NCBI RefSeq assembly: GCF_014284365.1
Contig: NZ_JACOGG010000012.1
Span: 62,001-126,000 of the forward strand
Reading direction: 5' to 3'
Origin: Cognatundibacterium rugosum
Lineage (GTDB): Bacteria > Pseudomonadota > Gammaproteobacteria > Burkholderiales > Burkholderiaceae_D
DNA: 64,000 nucleotides
Below the pieces are notes generated by a model that saw only the letters and a list, made by a program, of their open reading frames with translations, searched no databases and was not told where the DNA came from. Shown in pieces: positions 38,937 to 48,599 of this stretch; the stretch's first letter is position 1; every line of letters begins with the position of its first letter. The position numbers and the translations under genes were made by a program.

Positions 38937-39623
38937 ATGGAGAGGCGCACAGAGAAACGTACGAATGAGCGTACAGAAAAGCAGAGCGATCTGCGCGACC
39001 AGACCGAGGCCAGGATCATGCGCTGTGCCATTGAAGTATTTGCTGAATCCGGTTACGCAGGCAGCAGTCTGGCAAATATTGCGGACAGAGCAGGCTTATC
39101 GAAACAAAATCTGCTCTACTATTTTTCCAGCAAACAAGCCTTATACCTGTGCGTACTCGATCAGATACTCGATCAATGGCTGGAAAAAATGGACATCCTG
39201 GCAGACGACAGTCAGGAGCCGGCTAGTCTGCTTCGCAGCTATATTGCCGCTAAACTCAGATTTTCCCGGGAGCAGCCTCAGGCGTCGCGTGTATATGCGA
39301 TGGAGGTCATCAGCGGTGCGCCTGTGTATGGCCATGCGATGCAAAAGAAAATCCTGCCCCTGATGCAAAAAGACATCGCCATCTTTGAACGCTGGATCAG
39401 CGAAGGGAAAATGGCTGCCCTCAATCCGGCTCATCTGTTGTTTTCCATCTGGGCCATGACCCAGTCATATGCGGACTTCTCAACACAGATGGGACTGGTG
39501 CTCGGTCATCAGGCCTTACAGGATCAGGATTTCGACGAAGCTGAAGAATTAATTACCGGGCTGGTGCTGAGTCGCCTGCTCCCCTTTTCTGCGGGTAGTA
39601 AAGAACTTAAAAAATGTCGATGA
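38937..39623 (+). CDS. RutR-like TetR-family regulator of pyrimidine catabolism
   Basis: A 228-residue TetR-family protein. The helix-turn-helix (about 22-70) is followed by a C-terminal domain close to E. coli RutR: KQNLLYYFSSKQALYLCVL aligns with the RutR NLLYYFPSKEALYIAVL stretch, and QASRVYAMEVISGAP and HLLFSIWAMTQSYADF also match. RutR binds uracil and thymine. Residues 1-20 are a highly charged Arg/Glu/Lys extension. I start at ATG 38937, preceded by GGAG inside the mocR end, because the longer frame overlaps mocR. Its likely operator is the palindrome at 37362-37377. Confidence 0.88.
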   Translation: MERRTEKRTNERTEKQSDLRDQTEARIMRCAIEVFAESGYAGSSLANIADRAGLSKQNLLYYFSSKQALYLCVLDQILDQWLEKMDILADDSQEPASLLRSYIAAKLRFSREQPQASRVYAMEVISGAPVYGHAMQKKILPLMQKDIAIFERWISEGKMAALNPAHLLFSIWAMTQSYADFSTQMGLVLGHQALQDQDFDEAEELITGLVLSRLLPFSAGSKELKKCR

Positions 39624-39841
39624 TGCTGTGAAGTAAGGATATACTTTTGTACAGGTTCGACACTGATATCCAAGCGCCACGGGCGTAAGATAGCCCTTTG
39701 TTAAACAGCTAGTACAGATTCGCTATCCATGGGTACGCTGATTCAGATCTCACCAGCTAACTCATTACCTATCCTCTTAACCGGGGAGCAGCGACTAATT
39801 TCTGCCTGACACATTACTCCAGCACGAATGGGAAACCAGCC

Positions 39842-41953
39842 TTGTTAGAAAAACTGATCAACCAACTAGGATTCCGTCGCATCGGCGTTCGGCTTGCTAT
39901 CAGCTATGGCTTACTCCTGATACTGATCGCGGCGCTGATACTCATGCCATTTTCACAAATACAGAAAATGACAGCCAGAAATAAGGAATTCACTCAAAAA
40001 GAAATGCGCAGCCTGCTTGATGTGCAGGCGCTGAGCCTTTCTGCCGAGAGCGTCAGTAATGCCCTGTTGCAGTTACTGACTTCCAGTCGTGAAAAACGCG
40101 AAATTGAGTACGCGCTTGTGGATGTCAAAAATCGCCAGATCACGGATCTGATCGAATCGTTGGAAAGTAATCTGACCGATCAGATGCAGCTGGACAACCT
40201 GCAAAGACTGAAACTGCGTAAGGAAAACTACTACCGCATCTTCAATGAGATGGTCAACCAGCTCGAAGATCAGGGGCAGGAAATCGCTAAACAGACTTTC
40301 GTCGAAGATGTACAGCCTGCCCTGTCAGCTTTACTGCAAGAGTCAAAAATCCTGCTCGACTATGAACAAAAACTGGTACAACAGCATCAGTTGCAATCCC
40401 AGGATGAACTGGAAAAAACTGGCCTGCTGGTGATTATTCTTTCTTCAGTCATCATCCTGTTTGCCGCCGTTCTCGCCTGGCTGACCACACGCAGCGTGAT
40501 CAAGCCCTTAGCTATCCTGGAGCAAAATGCACTAAGGATTGCCTCCGGCGATTATAAGTCCCAGGTTCCTGCCAGCAATACAGAAGAAGTGACCCGGGTA
40601 GGGACGGCATTAAATCTGATGTCAGCAGCGATTGCGCAGCGCGAAAGTGACATCGAGCAGTTTGCCTACTACGATCCCATCACACATCTGCCGAACCGTA
40701 CCTACTTGCTCAAAGCCTTTGAACACAGAGAGCTGGAACACTACGGGATGATACTGATGGATTTGGCGCGTCTGAAAACCATTAATGAAACCCTGGGTTT
40801 CGACACGGGCGACTATGTCATCGCTGATGTCGCCAAACGTATCCAGGAAGTCGTGAAAACCGGCGATACAAAACAGACAGGCTTACTGAGTAAACTCACG
40901 GGTGGCGCTTTTGCTTTACTCTTCCCGGCACAACATAAAGACACTGTGACAGAACTGTTTGAACGGATTGATGCTGCCATGGGCCAGCCTGTACGCTGTC
41001 ATCAACATGCCGTTGATGTGAGTCTGGTCTATGGTTTTGCTATCGTCACTGAACAAAAAATCAGTCTGATCAGTCTGATGCGCAATGCGGAAGTCGCCTT
41101 GTATGCAGCCAAACGCTATACACGGCAAAGCGCTTGGTATAACGATGCACAGGAAGCATCGCGCCTTAGCCACTTAAGCCTGTTGTCTGATTTACGCTCC
41201 GCTGTCAAGGCGTCTGAACTACAAATGTGGTTACAACCCAAACTCAATCTGCAAAATGGACGCATCTACGGATTTGAGTCACTGGTGCGCTGGCAACATC
41301 CTGAACGTGGTTTTATCTCTCCGGCAGAATTCATTCCATTTGCTGAAAAAACCGGTTACATTGGCATCGTCACACAATGGATGCTGGACAGCGCCTTACT
41401 TAAACTCCATGCATGGAAACAGCATTACCCGGATCTCAGTATCGCAGTCAACGTCAGCACTTATGATTTACGTGACCGCAGCTTCCCTGAGCGCGTTGTC
41501 AGTCTGCTCAAAAAATATGATGTCGCCCCCCATCTGCTCAAAATTGAAATGACAGAAAGCGGCATCATGGAAGATCCGCAAGCGACAATAGAATTACTCA
41601 ACAGGCTCAGAGATACTGGTGTAGGTCTGTCTATTGATGATTTCGGCACAGGCTATTCATCACTCGCCTATTTGCAAAAATTGCCGGTCAATGAATTGAA
41701 AATCGATCGCAGCTTTGTATCGGACATTCAGCATGCTGACGCTACTAAGAAATTAGTCAGAACCATCATCGAAATGGGGCATGGTCTGAATCTGCACGTC
41801 GTGGCAGAAGGGATAGAGCAGGAACAGGAAAAAATAACCCTGTCTGAACTTGGTTGTGACGCCATGCAAGGCTATCTTCTCAGCAAGCCCTTGTACGGTA
41901 ACTCTTTGCAAGAGTGGATGCACTTACACATACCACTGTCGCAAAAAACATAA
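39842..41953 (+). CDS. Membrane HAMP-GGDEF(degenerate)-EAL protein, probable c-di-GMP phosphodiesterase
   Basis: A 703-residue sensor. Two transmembrane helices (about 15-38 and 198-222) bracket a helical, probably four-helix-bundle periplasmic domain (about 40-195). A HAMP segment (about 222-275) follows, then GGDEF and EAL domains. The cyclase motif is degraded to TGGAF (in SKLTGGAFALL), so synthesis is unlikely. The EAL domain is ESL in FESLVRW. It keeps NVS, EMTES, IDDFGTGYSS, LKIDRSF, AEGIE and QGYLLSKP, so hydrolysis is likely. The only suitable start is TTG 39842, after GGGA, which places the first helix correctly. No operon partner is visible. Confidence 0.85.
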   Translation: MLEKLINQLGFRRIGVRLAISYGLLLILIAALILMPFSQIQKMTARNKEFTQKEMRSLLDVQALSLSAESVSNALLQLLTSSREKREIEYALVDVKNRQITDLIESLESNLTDQMQLDNLQRLKLRKENYYRIFNEMVNQLEDQGQEIAKQTFVEDVQPALSALLQESKILLDYEQKLVQQHQLQSQDELEKTGLLVIILSSVIILFAAVLAWLTTRSVIKPLAILEQNALRIASGDYKSQVPASNTEEVTRVGTALNLMSAAIAQRESDIEQFAYYDPITHLPNRTYLLKAFEHRELEHYGMILMDLARLKTINETLGFDTGDYVIADVAKRIQEVVKTGDTKQTGLLSKLTGGAFALLFPAQHKDTVTELFERIDAAMGQPVRCHQHAVDVSLVYGFAIVTEQKISLISLMRNAEVALYAAKRYTRQSAWYNDAQEASRLSHLSLLSDLRSAVKASELQMWLQPKLNLQNGRIYGFESLVRWQHPERGFISPAEFIPFAEKTGYIGIVTQWMLDSALLKLHAWKQHYPDLSIAVNVSTYDLRDRSFPERVVSLLKKYDVAPHLLKIEMTESGIMEDPQATIELLNRLRDTGVGLSIDDFGTGYSSLAYLQKLPVNELKIDRSFVSDIQHADATKKLVRTIIEMGHGLNLHVVAEGIEQEQEKITLSELGCDAMQGYLLSKPLYGNSLQEWMHLHIPLSQKT

Positions 41954-42146
41954 TTCTCTTGTTTTTAGCCTGCATTTCCCCGAAAAAGAAATGACTTTCC
42001 TATTACTATTATGTAAATGAAGTATTTCTGAAGCAAAGTGATTTTTTCGATCGCAGCAAAGTGCAGGGCCTAAAGCCTGATTTATCGTTTGCATCGTTCA
42101 GGAATATTTACTCAGCCCCGAACTCACCTGATAGCCAGTTTAAGTT

Positions 42147-45100
42147 ATGCAGCCACCGGACCTACCCCATGACGAAAAACTACGCCTTAAAACACTGAGG
42201 CAATGTGGCTTACTCGATACGCAGCCGGAAGAGCGCTTCGATCGGCTCACCAGGCTGGCACAACAACTGTTTCAATGCAAAATAGTCTTAATTTCTTTAA
42301 TTGACGCCAATCGTCAGTGGTTAAAATCAAAACAGGGCCTGGATATCGTTGAAACCTCCAGAGATATCTCCTTCTGTGGGCATACCATACTCTCGTCTGA
42401 ATTGCTGTTGGTCGGCGACGCGACCAAAGATCCGCGTTTTCAGGATAATCCTCTGGTCGTAGATACGCCGTATATCCGCTTTTACGCAGGCGCTCCGTTA
42501 CATGCACCAAACGGGCAGAGACTGGGCAGCCTGTGTTTAATCGATGATCAGCCGCGTCAGCTGAGCGAGCATGAAGAGAAACTGCTGTGTGAACTTGCTG
42601 CTTGCGTAGAACATGAAATTGCCAATCAACAGGCACAACGCCAGCATGATGCACTGCTGACATTGACCCGTATCACATCGCTGAGCTTTGAAGATCCGAT
42701 TACGCTGTTACGCGAGACGCTGGCACTGGGTTGCCAGTATTTACAGCTCACCACCGGCGTGATATCGCATAAGCTGCCAGACGACAGAATGGAAATCCTG
42801 GTGCAGCATCCCGAGACTTGTGACAATCTGGAAGGGCAAATTTTCCCGCGCTCGCAAACCTACTCCGACCTGGTCAGCCGTGAACATGGCGTGTTTTCAG
42901 TAGAACATGTGTTTGCCAGTCCCTACCGCCTGCATCCCAGCTATCTGCAATTTAAGCAGGAAACCTATATCGGTATTCCTTTGTTCATGGATGGCAAGCG
43001 CTATGGCACACTGGGATTTTCAGATAAAGTTGCCCGGGCCAATCCTTATTCCGGTACGGAAAAGGAGTTCATCAATATTCTGGGCGACTGGGTCAATGCA
43101 ACGCTGCGGCGCATGGAGTTAAACCGCTCACTCGCTATGCAGGAATTGATGAATGCCGCGATTGCAAAAGCTCAGACGCAATTCATCAAAGGTAAAGAAC
43201 GCAGCAAAGGTTTTGATACCTTACTTGAAGACATGCTGCGACTCACAGAGAGTGCATTTGGCTTTGTAGGTGAAGTCTTGTATGACAAACTGCATGCGCC
43301 TTATTTGAAAACCTACTCCATCACCGATATCGCCTGGAGTCAGACATCCAAAGATTTCGTTGAAAAGAATCTTGCAAATGGTCTGGAGTTCACCAATACC
43401 CGGACTTTATTTGGACAAGTCTTGCTAACGCAAGAAATCGTGATTGCGAACGATGTCAAAAATGATCCCCGCTCTATGGGCGTTCCGCAAGGGCATCCTG
43501 AACTCAACACTTTTTTGGGTATACCGGTGCATCATGATGGCAAATTACTGGCAATGATAGGCCTGGCGAACCGCAAGGGTGGTTATAGCAAGGAGCTGGC
43601 TGATTTTCTGCAGCCTATGCAAATCACCTTAGGCCAGCTGGTCAACGCCGATCGCATACAGCGTCAGCATGAAGAGAGTGAAAAGCGGCTCGCCAATATC
43701 ATCGAGGGGACTAACATAGGCACCTGGGAATGCCATATTCCCTCCGGCAATGCCATCTTTAATGAACGCTGGGCGGAAATGCTGGGTTATACGCTGGAAG
43801 AATTGTCTCCCACAACGACACAAACCTGGCTGAATCTGTGCCACCCCGATGACCTGAAAATCGCGAGTCGCTTATTGCAACAGCATTTCAGCGGTGACGT
43901 GCCTTACTATGACCTGACGACACGTCTGCGTCACAAAAACGGACACTGGATATGGGTCAGAGATCGGGGTTGCGTCGTCAACTGGGGCGAAGACGGCACA
44001 CCTTTACTGATGTCTGGCAGTCACCAGGACGTGACCCAGGAGAGGCTCGCAGAAGAAAAACTCGCCCACGCCTATGAGTTGTTGGAACAGTCGAATGCTG
44101 CCGCACGTATCGGTACCTGGGAATATGATTTGGCAAACCAAAAACTGTATTGGAGTAAAGTCACACGACAGATACATGAAGTGGCGCCTGACTTCGATTG
44201 TGATAAAGAACAGGCGTTGAACTTCTACAAAAAAGGCCGGCACAGGGAACGCATTCAGGCGCTGCTGCACGATGCAGTAACTAAGGGTCAAAAATTTGAC
44301 GATGAATTCAAAATCATCACGGCCAACGGCAACGAACGCTGGGTGCGTGTGATCGGCCTGGCACAGTTCAAGGATTACCAGATCCACAAACTGTACGGCA
44401 TTTTTCAGGATATCAGCACCACCAAAGCCAGCGAACAGGCGATGCAAGATCAGGCTGCACACACGCAGGCAATACTCGACAACGTGCTCGACGGGATTAT
44501 CACCGTCAATCATAAAGGTAAGATAGACGCCGTGAATCCGGCTGCGGCGAATATCTTTGGCTACCAACGCGATGAATTGACCGGACAGCATTTCAGCGTG
44601 CTTTTGCCTGAGCATGCACAAGTCACCGCACATCTTTTTCAGGGACGCGCCCTGGACGAGCATGCGGTATTGGGCGCCGCAAAAGAAATCGAAGCACGCA
44701 GAAAAGACGGTAATGTATTCCCGCTCGATCTGTCCGTCTCTGCCGTAACCCGTCAGGGGCGCCCCCTCTACATAGGATTGATGCGCGATATTACTGAACG
44801 CAAACGGCTGGATAGAATTAAGAGTGAATTTATCTCTACTGTCAGCCATGAGTTACGCACCCCACTGACCTCCATTTCGGGCGCACTCGGCTTATTATTG
44901 GGTGGCGCAACCGGTACCTTGCCGGACAGCCTGACACCGCTGCTGAATATCGCAAGTAAAAATAGCCAGCGTCTGACCTATCTGATTGATGATTTACTGG
45001 ACATGGAAAAGCTCAGCGCAGGCAAAATGCACTTCCATATCCAGCAATTGGCCCTAATCCCCTTACTGCAACAATCCGTCGAAACGAATACCACCTTTGG

Positions 45101-45536
45101 TGCACAGAGGCAGATAAGCCTGTCTATCAATGAACCTGTACCTGAAGTCCTGATTTCTGTCGATAGTCAGCGTTTCATGCAAATTATTTCTAACTTGCTG
45201 TCCAACGCCATTAAATATTCGCCTCAACAAGAAACCGTGACTATTTCAACCAGTTTGCAGAATGACTATGTGCGTATCAGTGTCACGGACCGGGGCAATG
45301 GCATTCCAAAGGAATTCAGAAGCAGAATTTTTCAGAAATTTGCACAGGCAGATTCGTCTGATACCCGTGAAAAAGGTGGAACCGGTCTGGGCCTGGCCAT
45401 TACGCGTGAACTGGTTGAACATATGGGAGGACAGGTGGGTTTCGAATCCATACCTGGTCAGGGTGCTACTTTTTATTTTGAATTGCCCTACCAATTGCCG
45501 GCTCAGATTCACGCTAAAACCCCGACGAAGGTATAA
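42147..45536 (+). CDS. Large soluble GAF/PAS sensor histidine kinase
   Basis: A 1129-residue orphan kinase without transmembrane segments. In order: an N-terminal GAF (about 20-165, CGHTILS...LGSLCLIDD), a second GAF-like module (about 170-325), a third (about 350-505), three PAS domains (about 510-635, 640-765, 775-890), HisKA and HATPase. The H-box SHELRTPL has His901. The N-box is NLLSNAIKYSP, with DRGNGIP and GGTGLGLAITRELVEHMGG as G boxes. No receiver domain is attached and no response regulator gene adjoins it. It probably integrates several cytosolic signals. The CGHTIL GAF type occurs widely in proteobacterial sensors; no chromophore cysteine is certain. Confidence 0.9.
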   Translation: MQPPDLPHDEKLRLKTLRQCGLLDTQPEERFDRLTRLAQQLFQCKIVLISLIDANRQWLKSKQGLDIVETSRDISFCGHTILSSELLLVGDATKDPRFQDNPLVVDTPYIRFYAGAPLHAPNGQRLGSLCLIDDQPRQLSEHEEKLLCELAACVEHEIANQQAQRQHDALLTLTRITSLSFEDPITLLRETLALGCQYLQLTTGVISHKLPDDRMEILVQHPETCDNLEGQIFPRSQTYSDLVSREHGVFSVEHVFASPYRLHPSYLQFKQETYIGIPLFMDGKRYGTLGFSDKVARANPYSGTEKEFINILGDWVNATLRRMELNRSLAMQELMNAAIAKAQTQFIKGKERSKGFDTLLEDMLRLTESAFGFVGEVLYDKLHAPYLKTYSITDIAWSQTSKDFVEKNLANGLEFTNTRTLFGQVLLTQEIVIANDVKNDPRSMGVPQGHPELNTFLGIPVHHDGKLLAMIGLANRKGGYSKELADFLQPMQITLGQLVNADRIQRQHEESEKRLANIIEGTNIGTWECHIPSGNAIFNERWAEMLGYTLEELSPTTTQTWLNLCHPDDLKIASRLLQQHFSGDVPYYDLTTRLRHKNGHWIWVRDRGCVVNWGEDGTPLLMSGSHQDVTQERLAEEKLAHAYELLEQSNAAARIGTWEYDLANQKLYWSKVTRQIHEVAPDFDCDKEQALNFYKKGRHRERIQALLHDAVTKGQKFDDEFKIITANGNERWVRVIGLAQFKDYQIHKLYGIFQDISTTKASEQAMQDQAAHTQAILDNVLDGIITVNHKGKIDAVNPAAANIFGYQRDELTGQHFSVLLPEHAQVTAHLFQGRALDEHAVLGAAKEIEARRKDGNVFPLDLSVSAVTRQGRPLYIGLMRDITERKRLDRIKSEFISTVSHELRTPLTSISGALGLLLGGATGTLPDSLTPLLNIASKNSQRLTYLIDDLLDMEKLSAGKMHFHIQQLALIPLLQQSVETNTTFGAQRQISLSINEPVPEVLISVDSQRFMQIISNLLSNAIKYSPQQETVTISTSLQNDYVRISVTDRGNGIPKEFRSRIFQKFAQADSSDTREKGGTGLGLAITRELVEHMGGQVGFESIPGQGATFYFELPYQLPAQIHAKTPTKV

Positions 45537-45537
45537 T
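45508..45537 (+). promoter_or_regulatory. Promoter candidate for tsaD
   Basis: TTCACG (45508-45513) and a perfect TATAAT (45532-45537) are separated by 18 bases. The -10 overlaps the stop codon of the kinase gene. Downstream, a small dyad CATGCC-gacct-GGCATG (45548-45564) lies in the leader before tsaD. Confidence 0.6.
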
Positions 45538-45586
45538 CGCGCCTTTGCATGCCGACCTGGCATGTCGTCATTTTTGAGTATTTCCT

Positions 45587-46615
45587 ATGATAGTTTTAGG
45601 CGTTGAATCTTCCTGTGATGAAACCGGACTGGCTCTGTATGATACCGAGCACGGTCTGCTTGCCCATGCCCTGCATTCACAGATCGCGATGCATCAGGAA
45701 TATGGCGGCGTGGTACCAGAGCTGGCCTCACGCGATCACGTTCGTCGCGCACTACCCTTGCTGCAGGAAGTGATGCAAAAGTCGGGCAAGCACAAGCAAG
45801 ATATCGATGCGATCGCCTATACCCAGGGCCCGGGCCTGGCTGGGGCACTGCTGGTCGGTGCCTCGTTTGCCTGCGGCCTGGGGATGGCGTTGAATAAACC
45901 TGTGCTGGGTGTACATCATCTGGAGGGGCATTTGCTGTCGCCCTTACTCGCGACACCTGCGCCAGCATTTCCATTTATCGCCTTACTGGTCTCGGGAGGC
46001 CATACCCAATTAATGCGGGTCGACGGTGTGGGCCAGTACCAGTTGTTGGGTGAAACCCTGGATGATGCGGCAGGCGAAGCTTTTGATAAATCGGCAAAAT
46101 TACTTGGTCTGGACTATCCAGGCGGCCCCGCCATTTCAGCGATGGCGGAACGTGGTCAAACCGGGGTTCACCTCTTCCCGCGCCCCATGCTGCATTCCAA
46201 AGATTTTAACTTCAGCTTTTCCGGTCTGAAAACAGCAGTGCTGACCGTCGTCAAAAAGTCCGAATCACCGTTGAGCCAGACTGACAAGGAAAACATCGCG
46301 CGTGGCTTTGTAGAGGCGATTGTGGATGTGTTGGTCGCTAAGTGTGTAAATGCCATGAAGCACACGGGCTTAAAGCGACTGGTGATTGCGGGAGGTGTGG
46401 GTGCTAACCGTCAGCTTAGAGAAGCGCTGAATGCTGCCGCCAGCAAAAAACGCTTTGCGGTGTATTACCCTGAATTACAGTTCTGTACCGATAACGGTGC
46501 GATGATAGCCTTTGCAGGAGCAATGCGTCTGAAAAACAATCCTGCACTGGCGACGACTGATTATGGTTTTAATGTGCGCCCGCGCTGGCCATTGCAGGAG
46601 CTCGAACCGGCATAA
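45587..46615 (+). CDS. tsaD: tRNA N6-threonylcarbamoyladenosine transferase TsaD
   Basis: A 342-residue ASKHA-fold enzyme that, with TsaB and TsaE, transfers the threonylcarbamoyl group to A37 of tRNAs reading ANN codons. Motifs are [15 protein letters not shown], the metal-binding [21 protein letters not shown], and [13 protein letters not shown] with a C-terminal [12 protein letters not shown]. It has its own promoter candidate. Its partner gene tsaE lies at 56852-57337 in the same window. Confidence 0.97.
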   Translation: MIVLGVESSCDETGLALYDTEHGLLAHALHSQIAMHQEYGGVVPELASRDHVRRALPLLQEVMQKSGKHKQDIDAIAYTQGPGLAGALLVGASFACGLGMALNKPVLGVHHLEGHLLSPLLATPAPAFPFIALLVSGGHTQLMRVDGVGQYQLLGETLDDAAGEAFDKSAKLLGLDYPGGPAISAMAERGQTGVHLFPRPMLHSKDFNFSFSGLKTAVLTVVKKSESPLSQTDKENIARGFVEAIVDVLVAKCVNAMKHTGLKRLVIAGGVGANRQLREALNAAASKKRFAVYYPELQFCTDNGAMIAFAGAMRLKNNPALATTDYGFNVRPRWPLQELEPA

Positions 46616-46624
46616 CAAGGCTGC

Positions 46625-46675
46625 CAGCCTGTCCATGCCTTGCATTGTCAATCCGCACCCAGCAAGGACAGGCTG
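46625..46675. repeat. Long bulged inverted repeat between convergent genes
   Basis: CAGCCTGTCC (46625-46634) is inverted at 46666-46675. Inside it CCTTGC (46638-46643) is inverted at 46662-46667, giving a bulged stem of about 14 pairs. There is no T run. It lies between convergent tsaD and the Cache gene and may act as a terminator or mRNA 3' stabiliser. Confidence 0.55.
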
Positions 46676-46680
46676 AGCAC

Positions 46681-47154
46681 TTATTCTTTTTTGTAGACCC
46701 CACAACCTACAATCACACCCTCGTACTTTTCGACATACATGGATTTCGGCTCTATCTGCTTAGAAACCGGGTTGACGAATTTGTAATCTTGCCAGCCACT
46801 GCCTTTCTTTTTCACTAGTTCTATGCGCTCACGTACGAAGTACTTGCCATCGGCATCTTTCAGATCGGAGAGATCTTTGCCTATCATCTTGGGATTGATA
46901 TGGGCGAGATTTTTACCGTTGAGGTCATACACAACGATGTACAGATCACGGTCCTGATACTTCCCATCTTTTTTATTTACGTCAGCGACGGTACTATCAA
47001 CACCATTTTTTTTCATACTGTCTATCGCCCGCTGTACCATGGCTTTTGCTTCAGCTGGCGTCCCCTGCTCCTGCGCCCATACCAAAGCAGCGCTTAAGCA
47101 GCTCGCGAACAACAACATTTGCAAAAAATTTTTGAACTTGGGGAATGTCATCAT
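46681..47154 (-). CDS. Periplasmic single Cache-domain protein
   Basis: A 157-residue protein with a signal peptide (about residues 1-27, ending LVWAQ). A single Cache-type ligand-binding domain follows, recognisable by AKAMVQRAIDSMKKNG, YIVVYDLNGKNLAHINPKMIGKDLSDLKDADGKYF and SKQIEPKSMYVEKYEGVIVGCGVYK. Such stand-alone periplasmic Cache proteins occur in many proteobacteria and probably bind small organic acids, but no partner transducer is adjacent. I start at ATG 47154, seven bases after AGGAG, which also gives a normal signal peptide. Confidence 0.82.
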   Translation of the reverse strand: MMTFPKFKNFLQMLLFASCLSAALVWAQEQGTPAEAKAMVQRAIDSMKKNGVDSTVADVNKKDGKYQDRDLYIVVYDLNGKNLAHINPKMIGKDLSDLKDADGKYFVRERIELVKKKGSGWQDYKFVNPVSKQIEPKSMYVEKYEGVIVGCGVYKKE

Positions 47155-47263
47155 CACTGCACTCCTGGAAAACATAAACAAATCCGGATCTTGCTACTTG
47201 ATGATAGTTGAAGAATTACTAAATTGAAACTTTATTTAACTGGCGACAGTAATATGCGTCTTT

Positions 47264-47290
47264 GCCACGAGAGCGCCAGGCTCTCATGGC
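47264..47290. repeat. Hairpin downstream of plsY
   Basis: GCCACGAGAGC and GCTCTCATGGC form an 11-base stem (one wobble or mismatch) around GCCAG, just beyond the plsY stop. No T run follows on the minus strand, so its role as a terminator is uncertain. Confidence 0.45.
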
Positions 47291-47306
47291 GTCGATGTGA
47301 TTCAGT

Positions 47307-47912
47307 TTATTTCTTTTTGCTGCCGATTTTGCTTTCCTTACCTGCCATCAGATTCGCGATGTTCTGACGATGGCGATAAATCAGTAAGCCACTCATGATC
47401 AATACCGCCAACATCATCGGGTCGGGGCCAAACAAAAATCCATAATACAAAGGCGCAAACAGAGAAGCCATCAAAGCCGCCAGCGAAGAGTAACGGAAAG
47501 CGTAGGCAATGATCAGCCAGGTCGCCAGCGTTGCCAGTCCCAGCCACGAATCAATACCGATCAATACCCCGGCCGCAGTCGCCACGCCTTTACCACCGAT
47601 AAACTTGAAAAAGACCGGCCATAAGTGTCCAATAAACACAGCCAGTGCCACGCCCGCCAACGCCATCGTGTCCAGGCCAAACTGCGCACTGAAATGCTGT
47701 GCCAGCCAGACCGCAAACCAGCCTTTGAGCGCATCGCCTAGTAAGGTCAGAATTGCCGCAGCTTTATGACCGCTGCGCAGCACATTCGTTGCACCAGGAT
47801 TCTTGGAACCATAAGTGCGCGGATCAGATAAACCAAAAGCATGGCTGACTACGACAGCAAAAGAAACAGAGCCAATCAGATAGGCAAGAAGTATTGCAAT
47901 TAAGGTGTACAT
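47307..47912 (-). CDS. plsY: Glycerol-3-phosphate acyltransferase PlsY
   Basis: A 201-residue integral membrane enzyme that acylates glycerol-3-phosphate with acyl-phosphate to make lysophosphatidate. Family motifs are [48 protein letters not shown] and [12 protein letters not shown], with five or so hydrophobic segments and a Lys-rich tail. It stands alone on the minus strand after the Cache gene. Confidence 0.96.
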   Translation of the reverse strand: MYTLIAILLAYLIGSVSFAVVVSHAFGLSDPRTYGSKNPGATNVLRSGHKAAAILTLLGDALKGWFAVWLAQHFSAQFGLDTMALAGVALAVFIGHLWPVFFKFIGGKGVATAAGVLIGIDSWLGLATLATWLIIAYAFRYSSLAALMASLFAPLYYGFLFGPDPMMLAVLIMSGLLIYRHRQNIANLMAGKESKIGSKKK

Positions 47913-48012
47913 TTTTTCCTTCAGATGTGAGCGGTTACATGGCCGGACTACGATGCAGTTTGCAGTTCCACCCCGATGTAAAGCCAGAATTCTATCCTAT
48001 ACCGGACTGAAA

Positions 48013-48516
48013 TTACTCTTCTAATGCACAATGCACGGCCTGTGCAGATAGTGCATCAGTCAGAATCTGCGGTGCAATTCCTATCAGATAACCGCGGCGT
48101 CCGCCGTTAATGTAGATACGTGGCAGATGCAATATGCTTTCCTCGACAAACACAGGCATACTCTTTTTCGTGCCAAAAGGTGAAGTCCCGCCGATCAGAT
48201 AGCCAGAATGCTTCTGGGCGACTTCGGGCTTACAAGGCTCTATGCTTTTGCGGCCAGTCTGGCGGGCGAGATTTTTAGTCGATACTTTACAATCGCCATG
48301 CATGAGTACGACCAAGGGTTTCGCCGTTTCATCCTGCATCACTAAGGTTTTGATTACACAATGCTCATCCACCCCTAGCTCCCGGGATGAGACCGCTGTA
48401 CCGCCATGCTCTTCATAAGCATACGGATGCTCCGAATAACTGAACCCTTTTTTCTTCAGAAACTGTGTCGCCGGTGTTTCTGATACATGCTCTTTTTTTG
48501 CCAACTTTTCCTCCAT
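48013..48516 (-). CDS. ybaK: YbaK/EbsC-type Cys-tRNA(Pro) deacylase
   Basis: A 167-residue trans-editing enzyme that hydrolyses mischarged Cys-tRNA(Pro). Motifs include TPATQFLKKKGFSYSEHPYAYEEHGG, VIKTLVM, the catalytic-lysine region HGDCKVSTKNLAR, GYLIGGTSPFGTKKSMPVF and YINGGRRGYLI. The start is ambiguous: the ATG at 48516 is immediately followed by GGAGGAAAAG and then an in-frame TTG four codons on, which is better placed relative to that strong ribosome site. Confidence 0.88.
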   Translation of the reverse strand: MEEKLAKKEHVSETPATQFLKKKGFSYSEHPYAYEEHGGTAVSSRELGVDEHCVIKTLVMQDETAKPLVVLMHGDCKVSTKNLARQTGRKSIEPCKPEVAQKHSGYLIGGTSPFGTKKSMPVFVEESILHLPRIYINGGRRGYLIGIAPQILTDALSAQAVHCALEE

Positions 48517-48599
48517 ACTGAATTGTTCATTTCCGCGAATCCGGTACGTATAATCGATCAGGTGAATGAGGCATCCTGACTTTAACCTTGATCTTATCG

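Noticed and set aside
40640-41160. Active diguanylate cyclase in the HAMP-GGDEF-EAL protein
   Set aside because: The GGDEF signature is TGGAF, missing the metal-binding acidic residues.
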